This document shows positions 22,015 through 33,730 of a stretch of 64,000 nt of DNA, piece after piece. Origin of the DNA: Castanea sativa (lineage: Eukaryota > Streptophyta > Magnoliopsida > Fagales > Fagaceae); NCBI RefSeq assembly GCF_040712315.1, contig NC_134024.1:26465158-26529157 (forward strand). The letters run 5' to 3'. Under the pieces are notes generated by a model. That model was not told where the DNA came from, did no database searches, and saw nothing but the letters and a program-made list of their open reading frames with translations. Made by a program: the position numbers and the translations under genes. The first letter of the stretch is position 1. Every line of letters begins with the position of its first letter.

Positions 22015-25000
22015 TCCAAGAAGCAAGTATGATCCCTATGAATGCCATAGGAGTACAATACACATGGAAAAATAATAGGGAAAGGGAAGAATTAGTGTGT
22101 GGACGGCTTGACAGAGCCTTTGTTAATCAGGACTGGCTACACACTTATGAACATAGCAGTTTGGAAGCTTGACCAATATCAATTTCAGATCATGCTCCTT
22201 TAATATTAGATACCCATAAAAGGCAAACCTTTCAGAAAAGACCCCAAAGATTTGAAGCTATGCGGCTATTACACCCAAGCTACAAAAACTTTATTGAAGA
22301 GACATGGCAGGAAAAAATATCAGGTTTAGTTGCATATATACTGACAACAAAACTCAAGAGAGTGCAACAGGTATGTAATAAATGGAATAAAAATGACCTA
22401 GGAAATATCCATAAACCTCTAGCAGATTTGAAGAACCAATTGACGTATTTGCAAAATCAACATTACACCCCAGAGACAGTCAAACAAGAGAAAGAAAAAC
22501 AGCAGGAACTACAACTATTGTTGGGTATGGAAGAATCCTTTTGGGCATAGAAAGCTAGAAAAGACTGGATACAAAAATGGGATAGAAATACAAAATATTT
22601 TCATGCTTTAGTAAAGTAAATGAGGATAAATAATCGTGTAGTTCGCATTAGACAAGACTCAGGGCAATGGTTGGAGGACAATGAATCTATCAAAACACAT
22701 ATTAGAGAACACTTGGAAAAGCTTTACCAAATGCTAGAAGAGATGAGCAAGGAAGACATACTAAGGAAGCTGGACAGTTACAATCTTTCGGGGTTATCTT
22801 TCATTCATAAGCAAGAACTAGACAAAGACTTCACAAAAAAGGAAGTTAAGGATGCTGTTTTTTAGTTGGGAGCCTGGAAGGCACCTAGACCAGATGGTAT
22901 TCCTGCATTGGTTCCCCAAAAGTGTTGGAATACCATGGGACCTACAATTACACAAGCTACTCTTAGGTTTTTAAAATCAGGTTTCATCATTAAAGAACTC
23001 AACAACACTTTCATCACCTTGATCCCAAATTGCCAAAGTCCGCAAATGTTTGGAGACTTTAGACCAATCACCCTGTGTAACATTGCCTACAAGGTAGCAT
23101 CGAAAGTTCTAGCAAACAGATTAAAACCCATTATGGAAGACATTATTACCCCATATCAGAATGCTTTCATCAAAGTCTTATAATTGCTCATGAATTACTC
23201 CATACCATAAAAACTAAGAAAAAAGGTTAAGCTCAATTTGCAGCTATAAAAGTAGACTTGAGTAAAGCTTATGACCGCCTAAGTTGGAATTTCTTAGAAG
23301 TTGTCCTCCAAAAACTGGGATTCAGCCAACTATGGATTAATTCTATTATGCAATGTGTAAGCACAGTAATCTACAGAATCCTAATCAATGGTGCACCAAC
23401 TGAAAACATCAAACCAATAAGAGGTATCAGACAAGGTGATCTGCTCTCCACTTACCTCTTTATTCTTTGTGCTAATATTCTATCTTGCATGTTACTGGAT
23501 ATAGAGAATAAAGGACTCATACAGGGTATTGACTTACGAAAAGGTGAAATGCCTATATCACTCTTATTTTTTGCTGACGACATTCTTTTATTCATGAAAC
23601 TAAACAAACAAACTCCAGAGCAATTGAAAGAGGTCTTGGAAAGCTTTTGTAAAGTGTCTGGGCAAAAAATAAATGATAGCAAATCCGTTATGATTGTCAG
23701 TCCAAATTGCAATTCGGTAGAAAGGGAAGATTTGCAACACAAGTTCAAGATTCAGATGAAAAACAAGATTGGGAAATATTTAGGGATTCCCATTGACCCA
23801 TGTACCAAAATGAAAGACATAGGAAACCAAATCATTGACCGAATTCAAAGTAAACTACAAAATTGGAAAGGTAAGTTATTGTCCCAAGCAGGCAAACTCA
23901 CTTTGATCAAATCAATCATGCAAGCTATGCCAATTTACACAATGTCAATACATCTCCTTCCAAAAGATACTTGCAAACAAATTGATAAAATAATGCGTTA
24001 TTTTTGGTGGGCTGATAACATTGAGAAAAAAAAGATTTATACAATTGCTTGGGAAAAGATTTGCCAAACAAGATGCAATGGAGATCTTGGAATCAGGAAA
24101 ACAGAAACATTCAATAAAGCCTTCGTAGCAAAACAATTCTGGAGGATAGGGAAAAATCCGCAATTGTTACTAGCCAAAACCTTGAAAAGCAAATGTTTCC
24201 CAAAAATCAACCATATATGGGAAATAGATCGAATTCCTAAAAACTCTAGCAAGATATAGAAAAATATATGGCAAACAAGGAACTCCTCGTTGGCGCAAGC
24301 AAAGTGGCAAGTGGGAAGAGGGGACAACATTAGATTGAGAGACTCCCTTTGGTACAAGCCAAGGAGTGCTGACTGTTTAGATCTTTTTCAACTATAGTAT
24401 GGTACAGTTAAAGACCTTATGGATCCTATATCGGGGAATTGGAATAGTAATTTGATTAATACTGTTTATAATAGGACTGAAGCATAAGCTATCCTGAGCA
24501 CAACTTTTTCCAAATTTGGAAACATTGATAAGGTAATCTAGCCCTTCTCTAGTAGCAGTGAATACCAAGTGAAGAAGGGCTACAAGATGTTAACGGCCTT
24601 AAATCAAGAAAATGCTAATCGTAATGACCACACAAGGAAAAAATGCTGGCTTAATCTATGGAAACTGGGGATTCCTTTTAGGGTGTCTACTTTCTTGTGG
24701 AAAATTCTTCACCATGGACTACCTACAAGAATCGAATTAGCCAAGAGGTAGATAATTACGGATGATACTTGTGCGGTTTATGGAGAAGACCAGGAAACTC
24801 TAGATCACCTATTCATGTCATGTCACTTTGACAGAGCTATATGGTATGGTGCTGCGCAAGGGCTGAGAACTCATCTGATATACACAACCGATATAGCTAA
24901 CTAGATAAAGTCTCAAATTGAAAATTGTAATATAAAAAGTCAAAGGGATATAAAGATATTGATCGAACAAGGAGCGATTCTTTGGACAATTTGGAAGACA

Positions 25001-25560
25001 AGAAATAGAGCTATTTTTGAGAAACTAGAGCCAGACATCCATCAAGCTTTGCGTACAGTCCAAAGATTAAAGAGTGAATGGATGAAAGCAATGACTTTCC
25101 AAGAGCAACACCACTACGACTCACAAGAGAAAAGACATTACAGAAATTTCTCAAACTGTAAGGAATGGTAGATTTTAATTATCATAGGAAACAAAAACCT
25201 TCGCGGAAAAACAAATTGGGATGGAGGAGCCTTTGTGATTAAAAATCACTTAGGACAGTCCGTCAAGAAGGGATGTTTCTCACGGCATACGTGGAATAAG
25301 AATACTTGCAATCTTTTAATTATTCGCGAAGCACTCTACACTGCTTGGAAGGAAGGATATAGAAAAGCCATCTTACTTGTTAGCTCAGAAAACTTAGCTG
25401 ATGAGCTGGCAACCATAAATACAATCAACAAGGAAGCCGAGATTCTCCTAGAAGATATCTAAACCCAAAAGAGAATGTTTCAGAGTCTACAAATCAAAGT
25501 TGCTCTTGAACCCATATTCAAAGAAGTCCAGCAATTGGCGAAGATGGCAACCTAGTCTTT
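22015..25560 (+). pseudogene. plant L1-type LINE ORF2 remnant (endonuclease end, RT, zf-RVT, RNase H)
   Basis: Translated pieces follow the order of a plant L1 ORF2. First is the end of the endonuclease (YTWKNN..RLDRAFVNQDW, then ISDHAPL). Next is a linker ending in WKAPRPDGIPA and the reverse transcriptase (FRPITLCNIAYKVASKVLANR, SKAYDRLSWNF, IRGIRQGDLLS, FADDILLF at about 23570). Then come GYKMLTAL..WKLGIPFRVSTFLWKILH of the zf-RVT domain and a weak RNase H end. Stops interrupt it at about 22169, 22548, 22618, 22863, 24257 and 24750, and there is a frameshift near 23180. The longest open part is 23258-24259. ORF1 and the start of ORF2 are missing. I see no poly(A) tail directly at 25560. 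Confidence 0.88.
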
Positions 25561-26220
25561 TATGCACACTCTTTGATTTTCCATTGCTACAAAAAAGAAA
25601 AGTTGGGTTTTCAAGTCACACGTTCAAATATTCACAGGTATGCATACTCTTAATACTTTTCCTTTTATTTATTTATTTAATTTTTTGAAGAATCAAATTA
25701 TATGTTTAAACTGTTTAAATTTAGATAAATCTCTTGATTTGACTATTCTTAACCTTAAATGTATAATTCAAATTATATATTTAAACTATTTGTATTTATA
25801 ATGATCTCTTAATTTGATTATTCTTAATCATAAATTGGTAATTTTTTTTCTCTATTTTAATGATATGACGTATATATTTGTAGTTAATTGAGATTATGGA
25901 GAATTCCTGACAATAGTTATCCTTTTTTCTTTATGTTAGTTTCTATATGATAATTACATTATCATATAGTTGTTCATTTATTTTGTTATTAATATTGATT
26001 TTTTTTAGATTAATTTTTTACTTTCAATCTTATCTTTTAATCTTCCCCCCTATCATATAGTTGTTTATTTATTTTGTTATTAATATTGATTAATTTTTTT
26101 AGATTAACTTTTTACTTTCAATCTTGTCTATACCCCTGAAAGCTCAAAAACATGTAGCTGAAAGCTCAAAAACATTTAATACAAAATTCATGGGTTAATT
26201 GTCTATACCCCTAACTATTG
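25561..26220. other. intergenic, AT-rich, short direct repeats
   Basis: TTTATTTTGTTATTAATATTG occurs at about 25978 and again at about 26066 within a local duplication of roughly 90 bases. AAGCTCAAAAACAT is also doubled at about 26140-26175. No gene seen. Confidence 0.45.
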
Positions 26221-26756
26221 GAGTTTTTTTGCTGAACATTGCAAAAAATCGAGTTTATTTGTGATATGAATACTGTTTAAACTTATTTGGGGAAATGAGG
26301 AGAGAAGCGAATTTCGGCAATGGTGTTGCCGAAATTTTGAGAAAAAGTAGGAGAGAGGTGAGAGAAATGATGTGACGGATGTGGGAGAGAGAAAAGGGAA
26401 TTTCGGCAATGATATTGCCAAAAAAAACTGAATTTTGGCAATTGAATTGTCAAAATTGAAGGATTTAAAAAAAGAAAAAAAGAAAACTGAACTGTGGCAA
26501 GAGTAATACTACAACCACAAATTATTTTACCATATTTTTACAAACTATTGTTATGACCAATTTCTTACTAGTTCTTACCAAGGCCACCAATAATATCACT
26601 TTTTTATTTACCAATAATCACTCATCACGTCAGCAATTTATGAAAGTTTTTGTAAAAAATTTGTATCTCTAGCATTTTGCCAAAAGTGGAGGATTAAAAA
26701 AAAAAAAAAAACTCAATTGTGGCAATTGAATTGCCGAAATTGGAGCAGTAAAAAAA
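26221..26756 (+). repeat. left arm of a large palindromic repeat (copy A)
   Basis: Collinear, in reverse complement, with 26771-27346. It carries GCAAAAAATCGAGTTTATTTG, then AATTTCGGCAATGGTGTTGCCGAAATT, and GGCAATTGAATTGCC-type inner palindromes. A nested MITE-like stretch lies at 26503-26680. The 14-base centre is 26757-26770. Confidence 0.88.
26503..26680 (+). repeat. MITE-like inverted repeat nested in copy A (also at 26862-27041 and 27987-28165)
   Basis: The left end AGTAATACTACAACCACAAA..ATATTTTTACAAACTATTG pairs imperfectly with the reverse complement of TTTTTGTAAAAAATTTGTATCTCTAGCATTTT. The same segment is present in copies A, B and C, so it was there before the palindrome was copied. 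A related fragment may be at 51125-51200 (GACCACAAAATTTTTTACAA). Confidence 0.55.
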
Positions 26757-26770
26757 GTGTGGCTATAGCA

Positions 26771-27346
26771 TTTTTTTTTACTCCTCCAATTTCAGCAATT
26801 CAATTGCCACAATTGAGTTTTTTTTTTTTTTTTTTTTTTTTCTAATCCTCCACTTTTGGCAAAATGCTATAGATACAAATTTTTTTACAAAAACTTTCAT
26901 AAACTGCTGATGTGATAAGTGATTATTGGTAAATAAAAAAGTGATGTTATTGGTAGGCCTTGATGAGAATTAGTAAGAAATTGACCATAACAACAGTTTG
27001 TAAAAATATAGTAAAATAGTTTGTAGTCGTAGCATTACTCTTGCCACAGTTCAGTTTTCTTTTTTTCTTTTTTTTTGATCCTTCAATTTCGGCAATTCAA
27101 TTGCCGAAATTCAGCTTATTTATTTATTTTATATTTTTTTTATTTTTGGCAATATCATTGCTGAAATTCCCTTTTCTCTCTTCCACATCCGTTACATCAT
27201 TTCTCTCTCCTCTCTCCTACTTTTTCTCAGAATTTCGGAAACACCATTGCCGAAATTTGCTTCTCTTCTCATCTCTCCAAATAAGTTTGAATAGTACCCA
27301 TATCACAAATAAACTCGATTTTTTGCAATATTAAGCCAAAAGACTC
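26771..27346 (-). repeat. right arm of the large palindromic repeat (copy B)
   Basis: Inverted relative to copy A over essentially its whole length, ending AATATTAAGCCAAAAGACTC opposite GAGTTTTTTTGCTGAACATT of copy A. It has small indels only, for example a longer T-run at 26818-26840. Together the arms could fold into a stem of about 550 base pairs. Confidence 0.88.
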
Positions 27347-27699
27347 AGTGATTCTACCTTTAAGAATACCAACAGTATGAGGGTGAGATTTGATTGATTG
27401 AATTTTTTTATTTATTTATTTTTTGTGAAGTTTAAAGTGTCTCGTATAAAAGTATGCGGTTTATTATATCCCTTAGGGGATAAAATTATGAAATTTTTTT
27501 TAAATATATATTTTCTACTAATTCTGGTTATAGAGACAGTTTGATATAAATTAGAATAGATTTATTGGTCAATTTTAAATACCTAACACAAAATTAAAAT
27601 GGATTATCTTAAGTTCTTAACCCCTATGGACCATCTAGTACAAATAGAGGCCTAAACCAAAAAGAAAATAAAAAACAAAGGTTGAAAGTTGAAGTTCTA
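27347..27699. other. spacer between palindrome and third copy, no gene
   Basis: AT-rich, with TTTATTTATTTATTTT at about 27407-27422. No motif seen. Confidence 0.45.
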
Positions 27700-28299
27700 G
27701 AGTTTTTTGGCTGAATATTACAAAAAATCGAGTTTATTTGAGATATGGGTACTGTTCAAACTTATTTGGAGAGATGAGGAGAGAAGCGAATTTTGGCAAT
27801 GGTGTTGCCAAAATTCTGAGAAAAAGTAGGAGAGAGGAGAGAGAAATGATGTGACAGATGTGGGAGAGAGAACAGGGAATTTTGGAAATGACATTGCCAA
27901 AAATAAAAATAAAAAAGCTGAATTTCGGCAATTGAATTGCCAAAATTGAAGGATTAAAAAAAAGAAAACTGAACTGTGGCAAGAGTAATACTACAACCAC
28001 AAATTATTTTACTATATTTTTACAAATTATTGTTATGGCCAATTTCTTACTAGTTCTCATCAAGGCTCACCAATAAAATCACTTTTTTATTTACTAATAA
28101 TTGCTCATCACATCAGTAGTTTATGAAAGTTTTTGTAAAAAAATTTGTATCTTTAGCATTTTGCCAAAAGTGGAAGATTAAAATAAAAAACTCAATTGTG
28201 GCAATTGAATTGCCAAAATTGGAGGAGTAAAAAAAATACATGCTACAGCCACACTTTTTTACTCCTCCAATTTCGGCAATTCAAATGCCACAATTGAGT
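27700..28299 (+). repeat. third, partial copy of the palindromic repeat (copy C)
   Basis: Same orientation and order as copy A. It then continues through the centre (TGCTACAGCCACACTTTTTT) and about 40 bases into the opposite arm, and stops at CAATTGAG (about 28299). It is therefore a truncated second full element, not merely a duplicated arm. Confidence 0.85.
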
Positions 28300-28979
28300 G
28301 TGGTCATTGTTCGGCTTTAAAGTTTGGTGGAGAGGGCTGAAGTGGGCTGAATATTTAAAGGGATCATTTGACAGTAGATCTAGGTCATGATCAATGTTTT
28401 GGGGAGGAGAATCGGAGATAAAGGGTGTAATAGAGCACGTACCGTAAGAGGCCATAGATGCAGTTTATTATCGGAATGGACAGTGGTCGCAAACATGGAT
28501 GCTAGTGTTTCCAAGGATGATAAAAAGATTTGAATCAAAGTACACTTTGAATGGATTTAGAAGATAGACATGGTTGCATTGTAGAGGTGTTTGGGACTTT
28601 TTGGGGGATTCGATTCATTTGATTTGTTAATTAATGGGATTACTTAGTGTAATTAGGCTATGATAGTTCATAGTTCTCTTTTTTTTTTTTTTTTCTCTCT
28701 CTCTCTTTCTTCATATTAAATGATAGTCAAGTGGTAATGACATATTTTGTGGTGTCCCATATATATATATATATATATATATATCAATTTTCTTCATTTA
28801 GAAATTTAGGCTACATTTACTTTGATGTAAAAATATTTTCCTAAAACTATTTTTAGTGTTTTCTGTTGTTTGGTGTGGCATAATATCCTTGCTAAACAGA
28901 AAATATTTTCATTTGACTAGGAAAATGTAGTTATGAGGGGGTATAAAATGTTTTACACCCATAAAAATATATATAAAAC
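28300..28979. other. intergenic with two microsatellites
   Basis: A T-run and (CT)n at 28679-28709, and (AT)n at 28759-28784. 28840-28930 (ATATTTTCCTAAAACTATTT and its partner AAATATTTTCATTTGACTAGG) looks like part of a dispersed repeat. No gene. Confidence 0.5.
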
Positions 28980-29235
28980 ATTTTTCACCTTTAACCCCTT
29001 CACAGTGTCTGCACTAAACATCTCTAAAATGACCAAAATATACTTGAAACCTCTTAAATTACCAAAGTATCTCCAAAATGCCTAAAATCACCTAAAAAAT
29101 ATATTTTAAAAAATTCAAAAATGATCAAAATACTCCCTTAAAACCCCTAAAATTACAAAAATACCCTAGGAACCTCCAAAATACCCCTAAAATGTCAAAT
29201 ATAACTCCAAAATGATCAAACTACCCCCTAAAATC
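28980..29235 (+). repeat. degenerate array of about 29-bp units (ATGACCAAAATACCCCTAAA type)
   Basis: Units of the form CTCTAAAATGACCAAAATAC, CCTAAAATTACAAAAATACC and CCAAAATGATCAAACTACCC recur every 27-31 bases. Related arrays lie at 29605-29705, 36005-36340 and 54609-55255. Confidence 0.7.
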
Positions 29236-29604
29236 TAGGGGTGGGAATATGTGTTCTTGTGTAGTGTTCATATTTATGTTTACTCATGAGTATTTGACTA
29301 CATAAGAAATTGACATGGATACGACATGTCTATTAATTGTGTTTGGATCCTCAACCCCAACATGTACTGTTTATTAAATGAGTCATGTTACAACTATAAA
29401 TTTTCAATGGTAAAATAGGAAAATAGACTTATAGTTAAATGTGTCAAACAAGTTCGAATGAGTTTCATGTGTCAAACTCGAATTTTATTAAAGGGGTTAG
29501 TTCCTTTTGACCTAAAATTAACACTAACCCGTTAAGTCTAAATCCTAACTTGCTTACTTTGTGTAATGCTTGTGTTGTGTTCTCTAGATGTGTCTAGTAT
29601 TGCC
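29236..29604 (+). repeat. dispersed repeat, first copy (second copy at 35100-35355)
   Basis: Shared words with 35100-35355, in the same order, include GTGTTTGGAT, TGTTTATTAAATGAGTCAT, TTCATGTGTCAAACT, and TTAACACTAACCCGTTAAGT against TTGACATTAACGCGTTAAGT. Both copies are followed by the same 29-bp type array. It is non-coding. The element class is not identified. Confidence 0.65.
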
Positions 29605-29705
29605 ACTTATAAAAATCTCTAAAATAACCAAAATACTCACAGAACAAGTATAATGACCAAAATGTCCGTTTTGATTATTTTGGATGGCCAAGGGTTTTTA
29701 GTCAT
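29605..29705 (+). repeat. short stretch of the 29-bp array with inverted half
   Basis: CTCTAAAATAACCAAAATAC runs forward. From TGTCCGTTTTGATTATTTTGG the sequence continues as the reverse complement type (TTTAGTCATTTTGGAT). 36060-36100 has the same hinge (TGTCCATTTTGATTATTTTG). Confidence 0.6.
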
Positions 29706-31007
29706 TTTGGATAGGGAAAAATGCTCGTACACTCCCCTAAACTTTCAACCACTGGCCAAAACACCCATTGAACTTTTTTATTGACCAATTTATTCCATAA
29801 ACTATACGCATTTGCCAATTCAATACATCTACTGGTTTGGTGTTAAAACAACTAACATAATAAAAGCATGTGAGATGCATGTGAGATTTAAAAACTAGCA
29901 AACTCAATTTTATTAATTTGAAACCAATGGAAAGAAGAGAGAGCTAGGTTTGACCACCAGAGAGAGGGGAGGGACGGTAGAAGTGTAGAACCAAAGCCAC
30001 CGTGATAGGTAGCCCCATTATATTCCCACCAATGTTTCGACGGCAGCTTGTGCTTCCACCACCATTCGACAGGCACCACCTGGTATGTTGGTTTGTTGTT
30101 TTTTTCTTTTTTCCTTCTTTATTTTGCCGGTATTGTTATTTAAATCCACAAAGAGCCCTTTATTTTTTTGATTTTCATATGTTAATTTCTATAGGAATAT
30201 ATTGGTTTGATTTAATTTTTTGGGGTTGGGTTTCTATAAGCTCTAGTGAATGTGTATTGCATTATTAATTTTGAGTATGCTATACAACTATTTGATTAAA
30301 TGCTTGAGAGATATCTAAGAAATATAAGAAACAGAGGCTTTTGATTAAATTTCAATTGTTAGATTCTCAAGTTTAGTGTTAATTAAAGTTATGGCTTTTG
30401 GTTAGTTTTGTTTCAAATCTTAGGACCCCAGGAGGTTTAGCTTTGCCACCTTAAGGGTCTCGATGTAATGACTCCATCCATATGGTCTACTGACTAAACC
30501 ACCATACAAAAGATAGAAAGAAAAAGGTGCACAACAAAGCAAGTAAAAGAAGCTAAAGCAAATTGAGTTGGTATTTGATACAGATCATTACCCCATCTTT
30601 GAAAAATTCCCTAATCCATTACTTTTTCCAAAGTTTATTTGTTTGATTAATTTTTGTGGTTAGGTAGGTATATTAAGTGTGTGTCCAGATTTTTGTTGAT
30701 GAAAAGCTATATAAGCTTTCAGCAATTAATTTTCTTTCGTATTATTGTCCTGAATGCATTAGGGATGAAATAATTGAATTTATCTAAACAAACACCCTCA
30801 TAGGAAGGGAAACCGGGTGTCATCTACGATGAAACTTATGTAATTTCTTTTGTCTAAACACCACACATCATGTTTTTTGGTAAGACATCTATCTAGTGAT
30901 CTTCCAAGGCCATGGAAAACAGTGGTCAAATAACTTATTGATTGATGGAATAGGATCACAGCTTGATTATATGTTGTTAAGATCACCAAAGACAAAAGCA
31001 GCATTCC

Positions 31008-31069
<62 letters not shown>

Positions 31070-31317
31070 TAAATTCTCAGCAAAACACATTTAAGTAATG
31101 ACCATTGAAATCAAGAACAATTTTATGTTTGCTTGATTTAATCTTTGGAGAAAGTGGCTAGTGACACACCTCTTATCTATAACCTTTTCAGGTCCAGCTT
31201 TATCAATCATTTTTTGATGAAGAGTAATGGTCAATTTAGGTGCACACAGCTTATAAACGAGTTGTTTTAAAATTTCGCTCAAACCAGGCACTAAAACTAT
31301 TATATCCTTACTTTATT
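29706..31317. other. intergenic, one Mutator-end-like stretch and an AT microsatellite
   Basis: 29706-29850 (GGGAAAAATGCTCGTACACT..) has the composition of a MULE/MITE terminus like that at 20362, but no partner end was found. A short GC-richer patch at 29960-30080 has no recognisable product. (TA)n occupies 31017-31067. Short open frames here have no motifs. Confidence 0.4.
31017..31067. repeat. (TA)n microsatellite
   Basis: About 25 uninterrupted TA units. Confidence 0.95.
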
Positions 31318-31322
31318 CTTAG

Positions 31323-32271
31323 TGTTAAGGTCATATTTTATGTAATTAATTAATCCTTTGACAAAATGCACTTTACTTGTAATTGAGTAGATCTTAGATG
31401 GGTTTAATACATCAAGAAGTATATTGTTCAAGCATATCAAGTGTTCGTATTAAAAAGACATGAAGATTGGTCCAAGAAACAAGTGAAGAAAAGCTGTTCA
31501 GTAAGTTTTGATAGATAGCTCGACAGATGCCTACTATCGAGACATAATATGAAGCTCGATAGATAGCTCGACAGCAGCTCGATCTATCGAGAATTACGAT
31601 TTTCAGTTTTCCAGATCTGAAATTCAGTCCAAGTTTATGTATTTGTTTAGGGTTTTTTTTTTCTCACAACCCTAGACATATATAAGGCTTATTTAAGAGC
31701 CGTCATACACAAATACAAAGACCAAGAGTTTATTTTTCTCTGTGAGAAGCTATTGCGTTTATACGTCATAGGATTTTGTAACCAAGTATTTCTTGATCTT
31801 CATTGTTGATGAGGAAAAAACTTTGCACCCAACAACATCATTCAAAGTTGCTGGAAATAGTCATGTATTGGGATCCGTGCAAAGGGTTAGTTACAGATTG
31901 GAGATTTGTGCATTAAAGGAAAGAATGCTACTACAAGATCAAATTCAATTGGGTATTGAAGTGAAGGTTCAACTGTAGGTTGATATTTTGGGATAGGCCA
32001 GGGTAGTGGTAATATTTCTTATACTTGTAACTACTTGATTGTTGATTAGTGGATTCTTGGGAGTGGTGACCTTATAATCACCCGGTAGGGTTTTTGCCTT
32101 GCGAGAGGTTTTCCCCACTTGTCAACAAATCACCATATCAATTTAATTTTCGCTGCATTTAGTTTATTTGGTGATTTGTTAGTGCCTTCATGATTTGCAT
32201 GCAATTGAACTTAATTAATCAACTTAGGTAATTGAATTAATTAACCAGGGTCAAGCTATTTTAATCCAACA
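31323..32271 (+). mobile_element. solo copia-type LTR with perfect 5-bp target duplication
   Basis: 949 bases from TGTTAAGG to ATCCAACA, flanked on both sides by CTTAG (31318-31322 and 32272-32276). The TATA box TATATAAG is at about 31679. A purine/pyrimidine pattern typical of R/U5 follows, with GGATTCTTGGGAGTGGTGAC and GTAGGGTTTTTGCC. The region 31525-31600 repeats AGCTCGATAGATAGCTCGACAG. No internal region or second LTR is present, so it is the product of LTR-LTR recombination. Confidence 0.88.
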
Positions 32272-32276
32272 CTTAG

Positions 32277-33259
32277 ATATGTAGATTCTTTTCATCAATT
32301 CAATTATATCTTTTGTTCTCTATAACATTTATTTATAACTGTGCATAGTCTAATAAATTTGTTTATTGTTTAGTTATTTATTTATTTTGATGAATAACAT
32401 CCATTTATTTATTTTTTTGGTTGTGTAGGATCGGGATGTATGTATTTACTTTGAGTGGCATGATATTTAATTCACAGCAAGGAGCAGAAGTGTCATCAGT
32501 GGACTATTAGACACCAACCAAAGGCTGAAGAACAAAGTTGTAAAGCATAAGAGGATTTTGTTTAGTTTTGAATGTTAATGTTGGAACTCACTTGAAGTGA
32601 CTATTTATATATGAGTACTAAAAAACTGGTTTGTGACATAATAAGAATGGAACTAGTATTCTTCTTCCAAACCTTTGTACCCAATTTGACTCTTTTTTTT
32701 TTTTAGTGTTTAGTGATTAACAAGATATTGTTGTAACTATGACGAAGTGTAAGGTTCATGTAGTTCTCAATTTGGCTTAATTTTTGCCATAAATGGGATT
32801 ATTCTAGGTGCACTTTTTGTTTTTGAATTGGAATATAGGGATGAGAAAGTCCTCAATTTGGCTTAATTTTTGCCACAAATGGGATTATTCTAAGGTGCAC
32901 TTTTTGCTTTTGCATTGGAATAAAGGGATGAGAATCAATAAACACATGCCAAACTCTACTCCTAAGAAAAGTTTTGTAAAAATTGATGGTTTGTAACATT
33001 AATCTAACTTTAATATATCAATAATTACACTTTTCCAACAAAATTATTGAATCAATAATTATACTTTTCTAGAAAAATTATAAAACAAAAGTATAGGGCT
33101 CCATTAGTATTCTTAAAAGGATCTCAATTTGCCATGAATTAAAATATTAAATGAGTGTTTACAAATAGTATATTGTTTTCCAAAAAAATAACACCCAATG
33201 AATCAATAATTACACCTTTCTAGCAATATTGTAAAACAAAAGTATACTAAGACAACCAT
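32277..33259. other. intergenic with an 86-bp tandem duplication
   Basis: 32766-32851 and 32852-32937 are two copies of CTCAATTTGGCTTAATTTTTG.. with few changes. The rest is AT-rich. TTGAATCAATAATTA(T/C)AC is also repeated at about 33045 and 33198. No gene. Confidence 0.6.
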
Positions 33260-33520
33260 TTATCCCAATATTATCATTCCCATCCTTCCAACAGCAACCA
33301 ACAATTGTCCCCCTGTTGTCCCCTTCAAATGACAACCATCTATCCCAATAAGTGGGCTACAACCTATTAAGAATCCCTTTTTGCAGGCATCAAAACAAAC
33401 ATACGTTCTCTCAAACACATTATTCACAATTTGTATCTTCATTGTGCTACCTACATTCCAGTTTCTAATAGTAGTTGCATAGTCCCAAAATCTCTCATAC
33501 TGCTTCTCCCCCAGCACCAT
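33260..33520 (-). pseudogene. MULE (MuDR-type) transposase fragment
   Basis: The 86-codon frame reads EKQYERFWDYATTIRNWNVG, then FDACKKGFLIGCSPLIGIDG and CHLKGTTGGQLLVAVGR. This is the segment of plant MuDR transposases around the first catalytic aspartate (IGIDG). Just after GR the frame shifts: the next bases would read DGN in another frame. Only about 90 residues of a protein usually of several hundred are present. No terminal inverted repeats were found nearby. Confidence 0.8.
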
Positions 33521-33636
33521 GTATCATCTTGAAGGTGAATTTTTAAGGAGTGACAGTGGACATTCATCTATGGCTACAATACAAAATTAACAAGAACATT
33601 AATAGAAGAGTTGGAGAAAAAAAAATTTAAAAAAAA

Positions 33637-33650
33637 TATATATATATATC

Positions 33651-33723
<73 letters not shown>
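33637..33723. repeat. compound microsatellite (AT)n(GA)n
   Basis: TA units to about 33674, then about 24 GA units. Open frames here (Ser-Leu and Arg-Glu repeats) are artefacts. Confidence 0.95.

Positions 33724-33730
<7 letters not shown>

Noticed and set aside
26215..27900. Three related open frames (Ser/Pro/Phe-rich) on both strands at 26215, 27041 and 27718
   Set aside because: They are the same segment of the palindromic repeat read three times. Composition follows the repeat and there is no domain or start context.
30002..30268. 88-codon frame rich in Phe
   Set aside because: No motif, no splice or promoter context; expected by chance in AT-rich DNA.
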